Source of the DNA: Malus domestica
Taxonomy: Eukaryota > Streptophyta > Magnoliopsida > Rosales > Rosaceae
NCBI RefSeq assembly: GCF_042453785.1
Contig: NC_091675.1
Coordinates: 53,144,501-53,208,500 of the forward strand
DNA length: 64,000 nucleotides
Direction: 5' to 3'
The notes under the pieces are model-generated. The model was given only the letters and a program-made list of their open reading frames with translations, made no database searches and was not told the origin of the DNA. The position numbers and the translations under genes were made by a program. Of the stretch, positions 1 through 11,233 are shown in pieces. The stretch's first letter is position 1. Each line of letters starts with the position of its first letter.

Positions 1-137
1 TCAACAGACAACACAATTTTATCATAAGAATGGGTAAGTTGTGTGGTCAACTTTTGAATCAAACTTAACCAGTTTGCCTATTGAACCTAGACCATGGGAT
101 CTCCAATCAGCTAGGTTAGGTTTCTGCCCAGTTCAAT

Positions 138-933
138 TCATTGAATTGGCTTGAGACCCATTCCCCTCGATGTAAATAATATTTGCTCTCTTAGTAGGCC
201 TTTTGTCAAAGAATCAGCGATATTATCCTTTGACTTCACATAATCAATGGATATTATTCCATTGGAAAGCAACTTCTTAAGATTATTATGTCGACGCATG
301 ATGTGACGTGACTTCCCATTGTAAACATGACTTTTGGCCCTTGATTGCGCGACCATACTGTCACAATGTATATATAGCAGTTACCGACTTTGGCCACATG
401 GGAATATCCTCCAGAAAATTTTTTAGCCACTCAGCTTCTTCGCCAGCCAAGTCTAAAGCTATAAACTCGGACTCCATGGTGGACCGAGCTATACATTTCT
501 GTTTAGAGGATTTCCAAGATATTACTGCACCTCACAAGGTAAAAACATATCCACTTGTCGACTTCGATTCTGTAGTGTCAGAAATCCAATTGGCATCACT
601 GAAGCCTTCTATAACAGGTGGATACTTTGTGTAGTATAATCCGTAGTCAAGTGTATTTTTCAAATACCTTAACACTCTTACTAAAGCATCACAATGCTCT
701 TGTGTCGGATTACTTGTATATCTACTAAGCCTACTTACTGTATAAGCTAAGTCGGGCATAGTTGAATTCATCAAGTACATTAGACTTCCAAGTACTTGAG
801 AATATTCAAATTGAGATATGGCATCGCCTTTATTTTTCTCCAACTTGCATCCAGCATCAAAAGGAGTTGCAGCAGGTTTGCAGTCAAATTGACCAAACCT
901 TCGTAATATTTTTTCTGCATAATGGGATTGCAT
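138..933 (-). pseudogene. copia RNase H and end of reverse transcriptase (broken)
   Basis: Two open frames on the minus strand (532-933 and 138-356) carry the RNase H end of a copia polyprotein. The first has the region with [11 protein letters not shown] and the segment around DANWISD, which holds an RNase H acidic residue. The second has the C-terminal block with SRHIMRRHN and a KDNIADSLTKGL motif, and ends at SRGMGLKPI, a usual copia C-terminus. The stretch between them (about 357-531) is out of frame, so the domain is interrupted. Non-functional remnant. Confidence 0.85.
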
Positions 934-1697
934 AAGAATCTTTCATGTCAAAACTTGAATTCAACATTTTCTTTGTTTTGTTTATTACATCTTTATCGCT
1001 TCCCATTATGAGCATATCATCCACATAAAAGCAGACAATAACACAAGTTTTATCATTACTCTTAATGTAGACAAATTTATCAGATTCATTTATTTTGAAC
1101 CCATGTGTCAACAAAGTATGATTAAATTTCTCGTGCCATTGTTTTGGTGCTTGTTTAAGTCCATATAATGACTTAACTAATTTGCACACTTTGTTTTCTT
1201 GTTCTTTAAGCACAAACCCTTCAGGTTGTTCCATGTATATTTCTTCATCTAGTTCTCCATTTAAAAATGCTGTTTTTACATCCATTTGATGTATATCAAA
1301 GTTGTATACAGCCGCAATCGCTATTAACGTCCGAATTGACGTTATGCGAGAAACTGGATAATAGGTGTCGAAATAATTCAACCCTTTTTTTTTTACGATA
1401 ACCTTTGGCTACTAAACATGCCTTGAACTTATCAATGGTTCCATCTGCCTTAAGTTTCTTCTTGAAAATCCATTTATGACCAATTGGTTTACTACCGGGA
1501 GGTAAATCAACCAATTCCCATGTGTTATTTTCCATAATGGATTCCATTTCACTTTTAATTGCTTCCTTCCATATAGGAGCCTCAGAAGAAGACATTGCTT
1601 CTTTAAAAATTTTAGGTTCATTCTCGGACAAGAAAGCAATGAAATATGGTCCAAAGTTTTTAGAAACTTTGATTCTTTTTCCTCTTCTTTGTTCCAC
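884..1697 (-). pseudogene. copia reverse transcriptase (frameshifted)
   Basis: Two overlapping minus-strand frames (1296-1697 and 884-1381) give a copia RT. The first has the entry block with WKEAIKSEMESI and GHKWIFKKKLKADG. The second has MDVKTAFLNGELDEEIYM, SLYGLKQAPKQWHEK and the catalytic YVDDML box at about 1011-1031. A frameshift in the region 1380-1400, next to a run of eight T (A on the coding strand), joins the two. A further break near 930 separates RT from RNase H. Confidence 0.9.
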
Positions 1698-2024
1698 ATC
1701 ATTTCCTTGGACACCAGAAGAAGAGGCTTCATCATGACTATAATCATGAACCCTCTTTGTATTACAATCATATTCCTTTTCTTTGTAAGGAAATATATCC
1801 TCAAAGAATTATGCATTCGCTGATTCTAATATAGTGTTGACATGTATATCAGAAATCGAAGATTTTACAACAAGGAACCTATAAGTAGCACTATTATTTG
1901 CACATCCAATGAATACACAATCAATAGTTTTAGGTGCTAATTTCGTTCTTTTTTGTAACGGAACTTGCACTTTTGCTAAGCAACCCTACACTTTGAGGGT
2001 TTTATAAGTGGGTCTATGTCCTTT

Positions 2025-3062
2025 CTATAGTTCATAAGGTGACTCATCAATCTTCTTTAGAGGAACCTTATTCAATATGGTATTTGCAGTAAGTAAAGCT
2101 TCACCCCACAAACTGTGTGGAAGCCCTGTACTATTTAACATGGAATTAATCATATCTTTGAATGTTCCATTTTTTCTTTCGGCAACACCATTTTGTTGTG
2201 GTGTGTATGGAGCCGTTGTTTGATGTATAATTCCATGTTGTGCACAAAAATCTGAGAAGACAGTAGACTCATACTCTCCTCCTCTATCGGATCTAAGTGC
2301 TTTGATTTTTCTCTCAAGTTGATTTTCAACTTCGGCTTTATATGTCTTAAACATATTCAAAGCTTCGTCCTTGCTATGAATCAAATAAACATAGCAATAC
2401 TTACTGCAATCATCAATAAAAGTAACATAATAATTCTTTCCTCCACGAGTTGGTGTGGATTTAAAGTCACAAAGATCACTATGAATTAATCCAAGTAATT
2501 CATTTGATCTTTCCAGAATTGACTTTCTTGTTAGCCTAGCAAATTTCGATTCAGTACATGTTTCACACTTATGATTAAAATCAATTTCGAATTTAGATAA
2601 TAATTCTAATTTAACCATTCTATGCATGGAACGAAAATTAACATGTCCTAATCTAGCATGCCAAATATTAGAAGACTCAACAATATAAGTAGAAGCATTT
2701 ATTTTATTAGCATCATCAATGGCAATTACATTGAGTTTCATGAGGCCATCAGCCACATAACCCTTTCCAACAAACATTCCACCCTTGGTAAGTACAAATT
2801 TGTTGGATTCCATTACAAGTTTAAAGCCCTTAGCAATCAGAATAGGTCCAGAAACCAAGTTCCTCCTTATTTCAGGAACATGCAGCACTTTCAGCGAGGT
2901 GAGACTATTTCCAGATGTGAATTTGAGTACCACTTTGCATTTGCCCTCCAGTACAAATGAGGCAGAATTGCCCATATACAGCTTTTCTCTATGGGCAGCA
3001 GGATAGTATTCAGTGAATAGATTTCTGTCAGCGCATATGTGCTTAGTAGCACCAGTATCCAA
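2025..3062 (-). pseudogene. copia protease-integrase segment (345 codons open)
   Basis: The longest intact piece of the copia polyprotein. It starts in the aspartic protease active site (MDTGATKHIC), runs through a GAG-pre-integrase block (HARLGHVNFRSMHRM, then CETC for the zinc-binding HHCC), and continues into the DDE integrase core, with FIDDCSKYCYVY, a SDRGGEY segment and YTPQQNGVAERKN. It ends at a stop before the RT. The gag and protease frames are disconnected at about 3062-3074. Confidence 0.9.
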
Positions 3063-3073
3063 TAGTCATTCAC

Positions 3074-4010
3074 TCACATTTGAGACCACATTGACCTCGG
3101 ACACAACAGTAGCCAATTCTTCATTGGTGGTTGCCATGTTAGCATGATTGTTGATGTTTCCGTTGGATGATTTCCATCTTTGCGATGATAACAATCTTGT
3201 GCCTTATGACCAGATTTGCCACACACATAGCATGTGCCCTTAATCTTCTTCAGATTCTTGCCTTTGGGAGCAAGGGCGGATTGTACAAACTGCTTGGTTT
3301 TAGGAGCCTTATTCTTTTTCGGCTTGACCTTGGAATTTCCTCTCTCAACATAATTTGCATTGACTTCAATGGCAGCAAACCCTCCAGAATGGTCTACCTT
3401 TCTGTGGTCTTCTTCCACTCGTAGCCTCATGATCAAATTCTCCATATTCATCTCACGACGCTTGTGTTTGAGATAAATTTTGAAGTCATTCCACGAAGTT
3501 GGCAATTTTTCAATTATCGTCCCAACTTGGAAATGCTCATTGATCTCGCATCCCTCGAAGTGCAGTTCATAGATCAATTTCTGGATTTCTTCGACCTGAG
3601 AGAACAGATTTTGAATCCACCATTGTATATTTGAGAAACTTACCAATAACAAATTTCTTTGAACCAGCATCATTAATCTTATACTTTTTCTCCATGGATT
3701 CCCACAACTCCTTTGCTGTCTTGCACAGAGAATAAATGTCGTAAAGATTGTCATCCAAACTATTCAGAATATAATTCCTGCAACAAAACTCAGAATGATT
3801 CCAAGCTTTAATTGCCATGATAGTCTCTTTCGTCATTGGATTCTCATTAGACTTCAGAGCTTCTTCCTTGACAACATGAGCGAGATTCATTGGTGTCAGG
3901 AAGAACAACATCTTCTGTTGCCATCTCTTGAAGTCCAGCCCTTTGAACTTCTCAAGCTTTTCAAAGTATTTTTGCACAGCGCCATTCACATTTACAGATT
4001 GTTGATCCAT
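3074..4010 (-). pseudogene. copia gag (UBN2 and zinc knuckle, frameshifted)
   Basis: The minus-strand frame 3567-4010 starts at MDQQSVNVNG, downstream of the LTR end at 4029, and encodes the N-terminal gag region (FKGLDFKRWQQKM, then KELWESMEKKY, typical of UBN2/DUF4219 gags). The frame 3074-3754 continues gag and ends with a CCHC zinc knuckle, CYVCGKSGHKAQDC (about 3192-3233). The frame changes in the shared 3567-3754 zone, so gag is broken. The longer open frame from 4052 starts inside the LTR; 4010 is the better start. Confidence 0.85.
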
Positions 4011-4601
4011 AAATTTCTGTTTCAAGATTGTTAGATATGTGTCAACAATCAATGATTTAATTATATATATGCTAATAAACTATAAATGCGAATATAAAAA
4101 ATTATTGAACAGAGTATGAACAACGAAATAAATTTAAATAGAAAAATTGAAGATCGAGGCTTGCGTACCGCAATGTCCTTGAAACAGAAATTTCGTTCCT
4201 ACTTAGTGCTTGTAGTTCTACGGACGTCTGCTTTACCAGGATTCAACGATCAAGTTAGAATTCCAGCACCGGAAAACTTAACTTCTGGCGAATTTCTGTG
4301 TGGTTCTCTCAGAAAGGATGTTTGTGATTGTAGAAGAAGAATATTGATTTTATGTGTCCTAAATGCCATGCAGATGGATGTATATATAATAGAAGGATGC
4401 ATGTTCACAACAGGTATGAGAATGGGATGTGTCTGTTGAGAGACATCTTCTCCAGATGGGTGCTTTGCTATGTGTTCTTTTTGAACTCTTCAGACTTCAT
4501 ATGAAAGGATGAGTATGTTGGTAAAAATAATAATTAATTAATTAAATACGAAATTAATTAATTAAATAATTTAATTATTAGAGCCCGAGCCCAAGGCCCA
4601 T

Positions 4602-7292
4602 TGTCACAGCCCGTCCCGGAATTATTAATTCCGAGGACGTGAGATGACCAATGTGACCTTAAACGGGATTAAGGTGTGTAAATGTATGACATTTGTTTTA
4701 CTTTAAGATCCTAAACTAGGGTTAGATTTATATTTGTATGTGTTAATTTGTGCTTGGACTTAGGTAGGGCCTCCTACCCTGAATTCCCTCCCTAAAACCC
4801 GTAACCTTTCTTCTCTCTTCTTCTTTCATTCCAGACTCTCTCTCTCTCTTATTCTTTTCTGAAAACTCTCTCATTCTCTCTCTTACTCTCGAACTCACGG
4901 CAACCACCAAGAACCACCACAATCTTGTACCAACGTTCCATTTAAGACCACCATCGTGATCCTGGGGACTTCACGAGCACGGGGATACCAATTTCAGGTG
5001 AGTTTCACTTCGAAAACCCTAGTTCTAAAGTTGCCGTGAGATGACACTGTTCATGAGCTTTGAATTGGTTACGTTTTAGGCTAAAACAAGATCACAGAGA
5101 GTTTATTAAGGTCCCAAGGAAGCTCGGAGTGCTTCGTTGGAAGTTTTTGGACGTAAGAACACGGAGATCGACAAGTTCAAAGTTTGGCCGGAGCTTTCGA
5201 GGCGTTTTCCGGCGAATCCCCGGCGAGTTAGGAGTCGAGGTAGGTATAAATCTCTTCGTCTCGTCAAGTACTACAACTTTCCTTTTTGTTTCACTCAATT
5301 TCGTTGAGTATTGAAGAAGTTATACTCATTTGAAAAATACCCAGTTTCCGGCGACCTCCGAGGCTTTCGATGAATTTTCCGGCCAAACCACGGCGAACTA
5401 GGTGTTGTGCAAGGTACCATTCTCTTTGTCTCTTCAAGGGCTACAACTTTCGTTTTTGAATCACTTGATTTCGTTGAGAAATGACAAAGTTATGGCAATT
5501 TGAAAAACTGCCCGGAAAACGGCCGCCGGAAAAACCAGTCCGGCGACCCAAGGAAGAAGAAGGTGCTACAGTAAAAATAAAAAATAAAAATAAAATTATT
5601 TTAAAAATATGTCGACGTCCGTGACGTCGAGTAGATCACTGTGGTATATTCATATACCTAAATTGAACACCGTATGAGAAAGTTATTGAGGATTGTTGGT
5701 TAGGTGTTCAAATAACGTTTTATAGTTTTCACATTTAGGTGAAAATGTGAATTGATGATCCGACCGTTGGATCGTCACCAAACTTTGATACGTTGTAATA
5801 CGTAATATTTGAGGATTATTGGAACTTACGGATTGGGAATCCGAGTTACGGATCTTCCGGAATTGGAATTGTAAGTCCATAATATAAAATGTTAACCGTC
5901 ACTTAGTTTTGGAAATTGACGGAGACCCGACCGTTGGATGGTAATGAAATTTTAGGATGTTGTCCTAGAGGTATAATGTGGACCTCTGGAAGTTATGGAT
6001 TTAAAATCTGAGTGGCAGATCTTCCGGATCGATCAACGTAGTGACGTATTTTATATAAGTTATGTATTCTATCGATATGAATTCTGAGCCTGGATTTGAT
6101 TACTATTCTAGGCGGCGATCGTCATGACGCCTTGATGTGTGGTGCTAGGGAGTTTTTGGACGAACTCCAGGTGAGTGGGCAGTTTTGTTTTCCGTATATA
6201 TATATACTTGACGTTTCCCAGAAATTGAATTGAAATGAAAATATGTTTAAAATGAAATGCATATGAGTTATGTGGAAAAACGGGAAGTGAAATACCATGC
6301 ATAGAATTGATATGAAAAGTATATAGAAATGTGAGTTGAAATGCCATGCATGAATTAATATATGATGCATATGTATGAATTGGTGCGGTGGACGCACAGG
6401 TAAGAATTGATTTATGATGCATATGTATGAAATGGTGCGGTGGACGCACAGATGAGTATTTAATTACTGTTATGATGATGATGATATATATTGAGCTCAA
6501 ATCCTGCACCATGGTTTAGTGCTTATAGTATTCACCGCATCGCACGCTCGCCTTGGATCCAAGTAGATGCTAGTCGTACAGTCCACGCGGAGTGGGTACG
6601 ACAGACCAGTCGCGAGAGTGTTAGTGAGATTCCGACTGGTGGGTGACCTTAGATTATGTGCACAGATGATTTATGAGAAGCACTAGAGCGTAACTTGCGT
6701 GCAGAAGGCCGGACGGGTCACAGAGGTGACTCCGGTAGAGTGATAATGATAGATTTTGAGCTCTAGGTTCAACCGTACAGGGCTATTAGAGGGCCTACGG
6801 TTGATTACTTTCTTGCACCTGATATGATTATGTTGATGCATTCATACCTTATTACTGTTGAGATGATGTGGCATGGCATAATTAATATGAGAAATGTTGA
6901 GATGATGTGGCATGGCATAATTGTTATGAAAATGTTGAGTTAACGACTTGAAGTCTTGAGAATATATATGTATATTTATATTTTACATTTCTGGGAAAGT
7001 ATACAGGTTTTACGGAGAGGGGTTACAACGTTTTGAGAAATGTTTGGATTTGGAAAAAGAATTGTTTTACTGACCCACTCAATTTTGGTTTTGCGCCCCT
7101 CCAGGTTCAGGAATCACAAAGGTGTGGTGACTACGAGGAATTCGACGGTGTTCTGACAGATTGGACAAAATTAGGACTCACCTTCGGGTGTATCAACTTA
7201 TAAATTGTATCTTAAAGCTTCCGTACTGTGCAAATGGTTACGTCACTCTCACGTGACGGCCAACATGCCCTCCTTCGGGACGGGGTGTGTCA
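4602..7292 (+). repeat. 5' LTR of the gypsy element
   Basis: A 2,691-bp LTR with TG...CA ends. It contains a pyrimidine-rich CT tract (about 4830-4890) and two internal tandem duplications: a unit around GGTGCGGTGGACGCACAG at 6382-6451 and a 39-bp unit around GATGTGGCATGGCATAATT at 6857-6934. Short open frames inside (for example 5060-5314) recur identically in the 3' LTR and look like chance frames, not genes. Confidence 0.95.
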
Positions 7293-7294
7293 GT

Positions 7295-7307
7295 TGGTAT
7301 CAGAGCA
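7295..7307 (+). other. Primer binding site of the gypsy element
   Basis: TGGTATCAGAGC starts two bases after the 5' LTR end. It is the standard plant retrotransposon primer site, complementary to the 3' end of initiator methionine tRNA. Confidence 0.9.
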
Positions 7308-7539
7308 TGGTTGCAATCTTGGACATCTTGAGAAGTCCTAGTGAATTCTGTCAGAACTACACCGCCTCGTAGCAAGCCACGTAGTTAGAGGAACTTAGTC
7401 TCCCTGATTTAGCGGTTTAGGGGGAAACTATTACTATGGTGATTCAGTCTATTGTCTAAAGGGACATTTTAAGATGGGTAATGAGTTGAACTTGAATCAC
7501 CTTATGAAATGATGAACCTGAGAGAGCGAAGTAACGGTT

Positions 7540-8330
7540 TAACCATTTGGAAAAGATGTTTCAGGTTATGCAAGTCAAAGGAAATTTCCTTCTGACAAGG
7601 GGTCGAGACGACTACCTGGTTTTGGTTATGAATTTGTATCCTGGTGGAAACAGGAGTATGAATTGTTGTCACCAGAGGAATCAGTCGATTGAGAATTGTT
7701 TAAGGACTTGTTTAAAGGAAAAGTTTATCCCTCCGGCATTTATCGATGGTAGTAAACAAGAGTTTACAAATATGAGACAAGGAAGGTGATGATCGAGGGA
7801 TATTATAGAAAGTTTTCAGACTTGCCTCGTTCCATCCAGATATGGTTGTTAATTTGGTGGAGGTGTTATGTTGTTTTAAGCTGGGTGGCAAAAAGGGAAG
7901 TGGTATTTTGGGTGACCACTATCCATTATACTTCTTACCAGGAATATACGAGATGCTGTTGAGTCTTGAGGACTCTGAGAACATGATCAACGAGAATAAA
8001 GAAGAATAAGAAATGAATGGGAATTTAAAAGAAGACGATAAAGTTAATGATTCGTCTTATCAAGGATATAGAAAGATTCAGAGCTTCGAAAGAAGTGAAG
8101 CTAGAGTTAATTCTTCCAGCTGAGGTTTTAATGTCGCTGGTCAGAGTAAAAGTGATGGATATACTGGTAATCCCAGATATTTGAGACAAGGTGTCTCGAG
8201 TAAAGGAAATGTACTTTGTGCAGCAGGTACAAAATTAACACTTTGGGAAGTGTGAAATTAATGCATGTGTTTATGTGAACAGATGGGACACAGAATTGTG
8301 AATCGTCCCTAGAATCAGTTGTACTCAACA
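7540..8330 (+). pseudogene. Degenerate gypsy gag
   Basis: The frame 7547-7789 and the region just after it match a gypsy gag only in outline: FLLTRGRDDY, then LKEKFIPPAF, then, out of frame near 7795-7830, a YYRKFSDLPR block typical of the capsid C-terminal part. Around 8240-8310 there is a cysteine- and GH-containing stretch that resembles a decayed zinc knuckle. Many stops and frameshifts. Confidence 0.65.
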
Positions 8331-9169
8331 ATTTTCCATGATATCATAGTGTCGATTCAGCAGAGTTATGGACTTAGTAGTTTGGTCGGATTGACCGTGA
8401 GTACAAAGAGATTTGATGAGTTATATGTTCAGCTGTACAGACCATGAGAAGTGGATTCGACTGACACATGAGAAATTGGTGAGTTATAGGCTCGGCCGTA
8501 CCGACCACGCGGAGTGGATCCGGCCGACGTACTATTGAGATAAGAGTTGAATCAGTCGTATTGATCATTCTAGTTGACTTCGGCTGATATATTTCTTATT
8601 ATGTATGTTATTACCTTGAGAGTAGTAAATAAATGTAGTTGAGATGAGTGTATGTATTTTGCATTGAGTGACAAAATAGTAATGTTATATCTTTGAGAGT
8701 GGTTGCCTACTTATCGAGACAACGATGATTTATCAGTATTGCGGGCTGCAGACCGTAATATTAATAACTCATTCGTGGATTCGTTAAGCAAGCAAACCGG
8801 TAGATTATTTTACGTTAGTATTGTACTTATTTGGAATGCTTAATAATAATAGAATATATATTGTATCAGTTAATTCTGTTCCATTAGATTGGTTGGTTAT
8901 AATTGTGACAAGACGAAATGTTATGGGAAACCAGTACTTTCCATCGATCTGGATGAACAGAGATTACTTTTGTAAGTATGCAAAATGGATTGAGTCAGGC
9001 TGTTATTTATGCTGTGAGAGCAAAGAGATTGTTTTCGAAAGGCTGTCAAAAATACTTAGCTCATGTGGTGCTAAATGATGTTGTTTGGAGTAGTGTGAAT
9101 AATGTCGAAAGAGTTAGACTTTTCTTGATGTCTTCCTTGAAAGTATACCTGGATTGCCTTCAGGCAGAG

Positions 9170-9700
9170 ATATGAGGTTCATTATTGATTTGTTGCCAGG
9201 TATAAATTTATATTGGAGATTGGTTCAGGATGAGTTAAGGGAATTGGAAATTCAGTTGAGAGAATTGGTTGATAAAAGTTTTATTCAACCTAGTACAACA
9301 CTTTTGAGGAGCCCAGTTTGTTGGTGAGGAAGAAAAATGGATCTTGAGACTGTTCATTGATTATAGACAATGGAGTCGGGTAACGATTGAGAACCGTTAT
9401 CCATGGTGATGTACTGATGTTTATTTAACCAGCTCAGAAGTAAATTGCGAAGATTCAAAGATTGAATTGAGATCTGGTTACTACCAATTGAATATTTTAA
9501 GTGACGTTGATCATAAGATGGTTTTCTGGACTTGTTATAGTCTTTATGAAGTTTGGTGATGCTATATGGATACTCATGCTGTTTTATGAGTTGATGGATG
9601 AAGTATTCCAATAATGCCTTGATAAATTGATATCATTTTCATTGACGATATTCTGGTATACTCTAAGCTAGAGCAGAGCATGTAAATGTATTAAGTCGAT
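9170..9700 (+). pseudogene. Degenerate gypsy reverse transcriptase
   Basis: Broken plus-strand frames show gypsy RT landmarks in order: a DLLPG segment and RELVDKSFIQPS (about 9190-9300), RKKNGS followed after a frame break by a FIDYRQ-like block (9330-9375), and the catalytic FIDDILVYS box at about 9640-9665. The usual YPLP and SGYHQ blocks are distorted. No frame covers the domain without stops. Confidence 0.75.
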
Positions 9701-9899
9701 GAAGCAAAGATTGAGAGAACGTTGGTTGTATGCTAAGTTTAGCAAAGGCTAAAGTTAAACGAATCAAGTGGCATTCTGAGAATTGTTATATATTCTTAAG
9801 GTATTCAAGTGAATCCTTAAAAGATAGCAGAAATTGAGAAATTGGAACAACCACAAGCCATAATTGAGATTCGGAAATTCTTAACTTATCAGGCTATTT

Positions 9900-10330
9900 T
9901 GGATGGTTGTGAAAGAATTTTTAGTCATTGTTTTGTCATTGATGAGACTGTTGAGAAAGGAGGTTATGTATGAGTGGGAAGGAAATTGTGAGCAAAGGAT
10001 TCAACAACTGAAGTATTTCCTCACTCATGCACGTATTTTAGTAATCCCAGAGAATAATGGTAATCATAAATTTTTAGTGATGTTTCTTGAATGGTATTGG
10101 ATGCATGTTGATGCAAATGTTAGGGTGATTGCATACGTTTCACGATAAATGGAACCTCATGAGATGAATTACCCTACGGGTGACTTGGAAGTCATGATTA
10201 CCATTCTTGCTGTGAAGTTATGAAGGCATTATATTTGGTAAGAATGCAAGATTTTTACGAATCCAAAAAGTCTTCAATATCCATTACTTGGAAGGATTTT
10301 GATATGAGGCAGCGAAAGTGAATTGTATTG
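9900..10330 (+). pseudogene. Degenerate gypsy RNase H
   Basis: The frame 9903-10148 carries YEWEGNCEQRIQQLKYFLT and ARILVIPE, matching the RT/RNase H connection of gypsy elements. Directly after its stop, a shifted frame reads HEMNYPTGDLEV and then RHY, the decayed form of the familiar 'HERNYPTHDLEL...WRHYL' RNase H block. Confidence 0.7.
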
Positions 10331-10689
10331 CTTAATGAACATGATTGTACGATCAGGGTGATCGTAAAGTTTGTTCTAGCTCAAGCACTTGGCGAGAAGA
10401 CTACAGTAAGATTAATGTCTGGCACGTTTGCCAAGATTATCTTCTTGTGGATTGGAAATCAACTGAAGTAAAGTTGAGAATTGGAGATCGAGAAGAAGCT
10501 CTACTTGCTAATTTTCAAGTTAGGCCTGTTTGGTAAGGTCGTACTCGAGACTCAAATGGTATATGGATACAAGCAAACGAAAACGTATGTGCCTAATGCT
10601 GAGGATTTAAAGCAAGCAAATTTGGATGAAGTACATTGTTTAGCTTCTGCAATATTCCGGACGTAATAAGATTTATTATACCATCCGAC

Positions 10690-11200
10690 GTTGTATCGGT
10701 CAGCAGATTGAAGCAGAAAGAGATAAACCTTTGGATTGAGATAATTATTTTCTGTTTCGCAGTGGAAACGGAAAGATATTACTTTGGATTATGTGTACAA
10801 GCTTCCTTGTACACAAGATGGTTATGATCGAATTTGAAGTGATAGTTGGTCAATGTACCAAGTTAGTACAATTACTCCAGTGCTGAGTAATAACTTTTTC
10901 CCAGACAGGGCAACGGTACTTAATGTATTTTGTGTTCGATGCGTTGTCGCTAGGTGGCAGAGTCGTCACATGAGATTCTAGTGCAACTATTGAGAATTAA
11001 ATTGGATTCGACTTGATAAGGAACCAAGGACGACTTTGGATTGGAAAAAAGAAGGTCCTAAGAATTAAGACAGAGTAAGTAGTAAAAGCTTTGTGAAGGA
11101 AATCATTCAGTAGAAAATTACATGGGAGACAGAAGAACGGATGAGAGTTATGTATCCGAGACTATTTTATGAGTTTTGATGTTCTGGTTGGTGATTGGAA
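10690..11200 (+). pseudogene. Degenerate gypsy integrase and C-terminus
   Basis: At about 10780-10835 a frame reads DYVYKLPCTQDGYDRI, the decayed start of the gypsy integrase core. Near 11045-11185 there are remnants of the C-terminal region: a KEIIQ segment, then ITWETEERMRVMYPRLF (about 11118-11170) and a final block ending FGDEIL just before the polypurine tract. The catalytic residues cannot be traced through the stops. Confidence 0.65.
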
Positions 11201-11233
11201 TTTCGGGGACGAAATTCTATAAGGAGGGGAGAT

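Larger units (their letters stand above)
1..4601 (-). mobile_element. Ty1/copia LTR retrotransposon, 3' part of the insertion; left end beyond window
   Basis: Minus-strand copia element. Read from right to left it has the rest of the 5' LTR (4029-4601), gag, protease, integrase, reverse transcriptase and RNase H, the order that defines copia. The distal part of the 5' LTR lies at 13930-14045, because a gypsy element is inserted at 4602-13924. The 3' LTR is left of the window. The LTR ends in TGTTGG and CTAACA and closely resembles the solo LTR at 32422-33182. The coding region is broken by several frameshifts, so this copy cannot make a full polyprotein. I could not identify a tRNA-iMet type primer site next to the LTR. 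Confidence 0.92.

Noticed and set aside
5060-5314. 84-codon open frame, repeated at 11692-11946
   Set aside because: It lies in the gypsy LTR and repeats only because the LTR repeats. Its complement is open as well, and no family resemblance is seen.
6108-6512. 134-codon minus-strand frame, repeated at 12740-13144
   Set aside because: An LTR-internal frame created by tandem ATG/CAT-rich repeats; not a gene.
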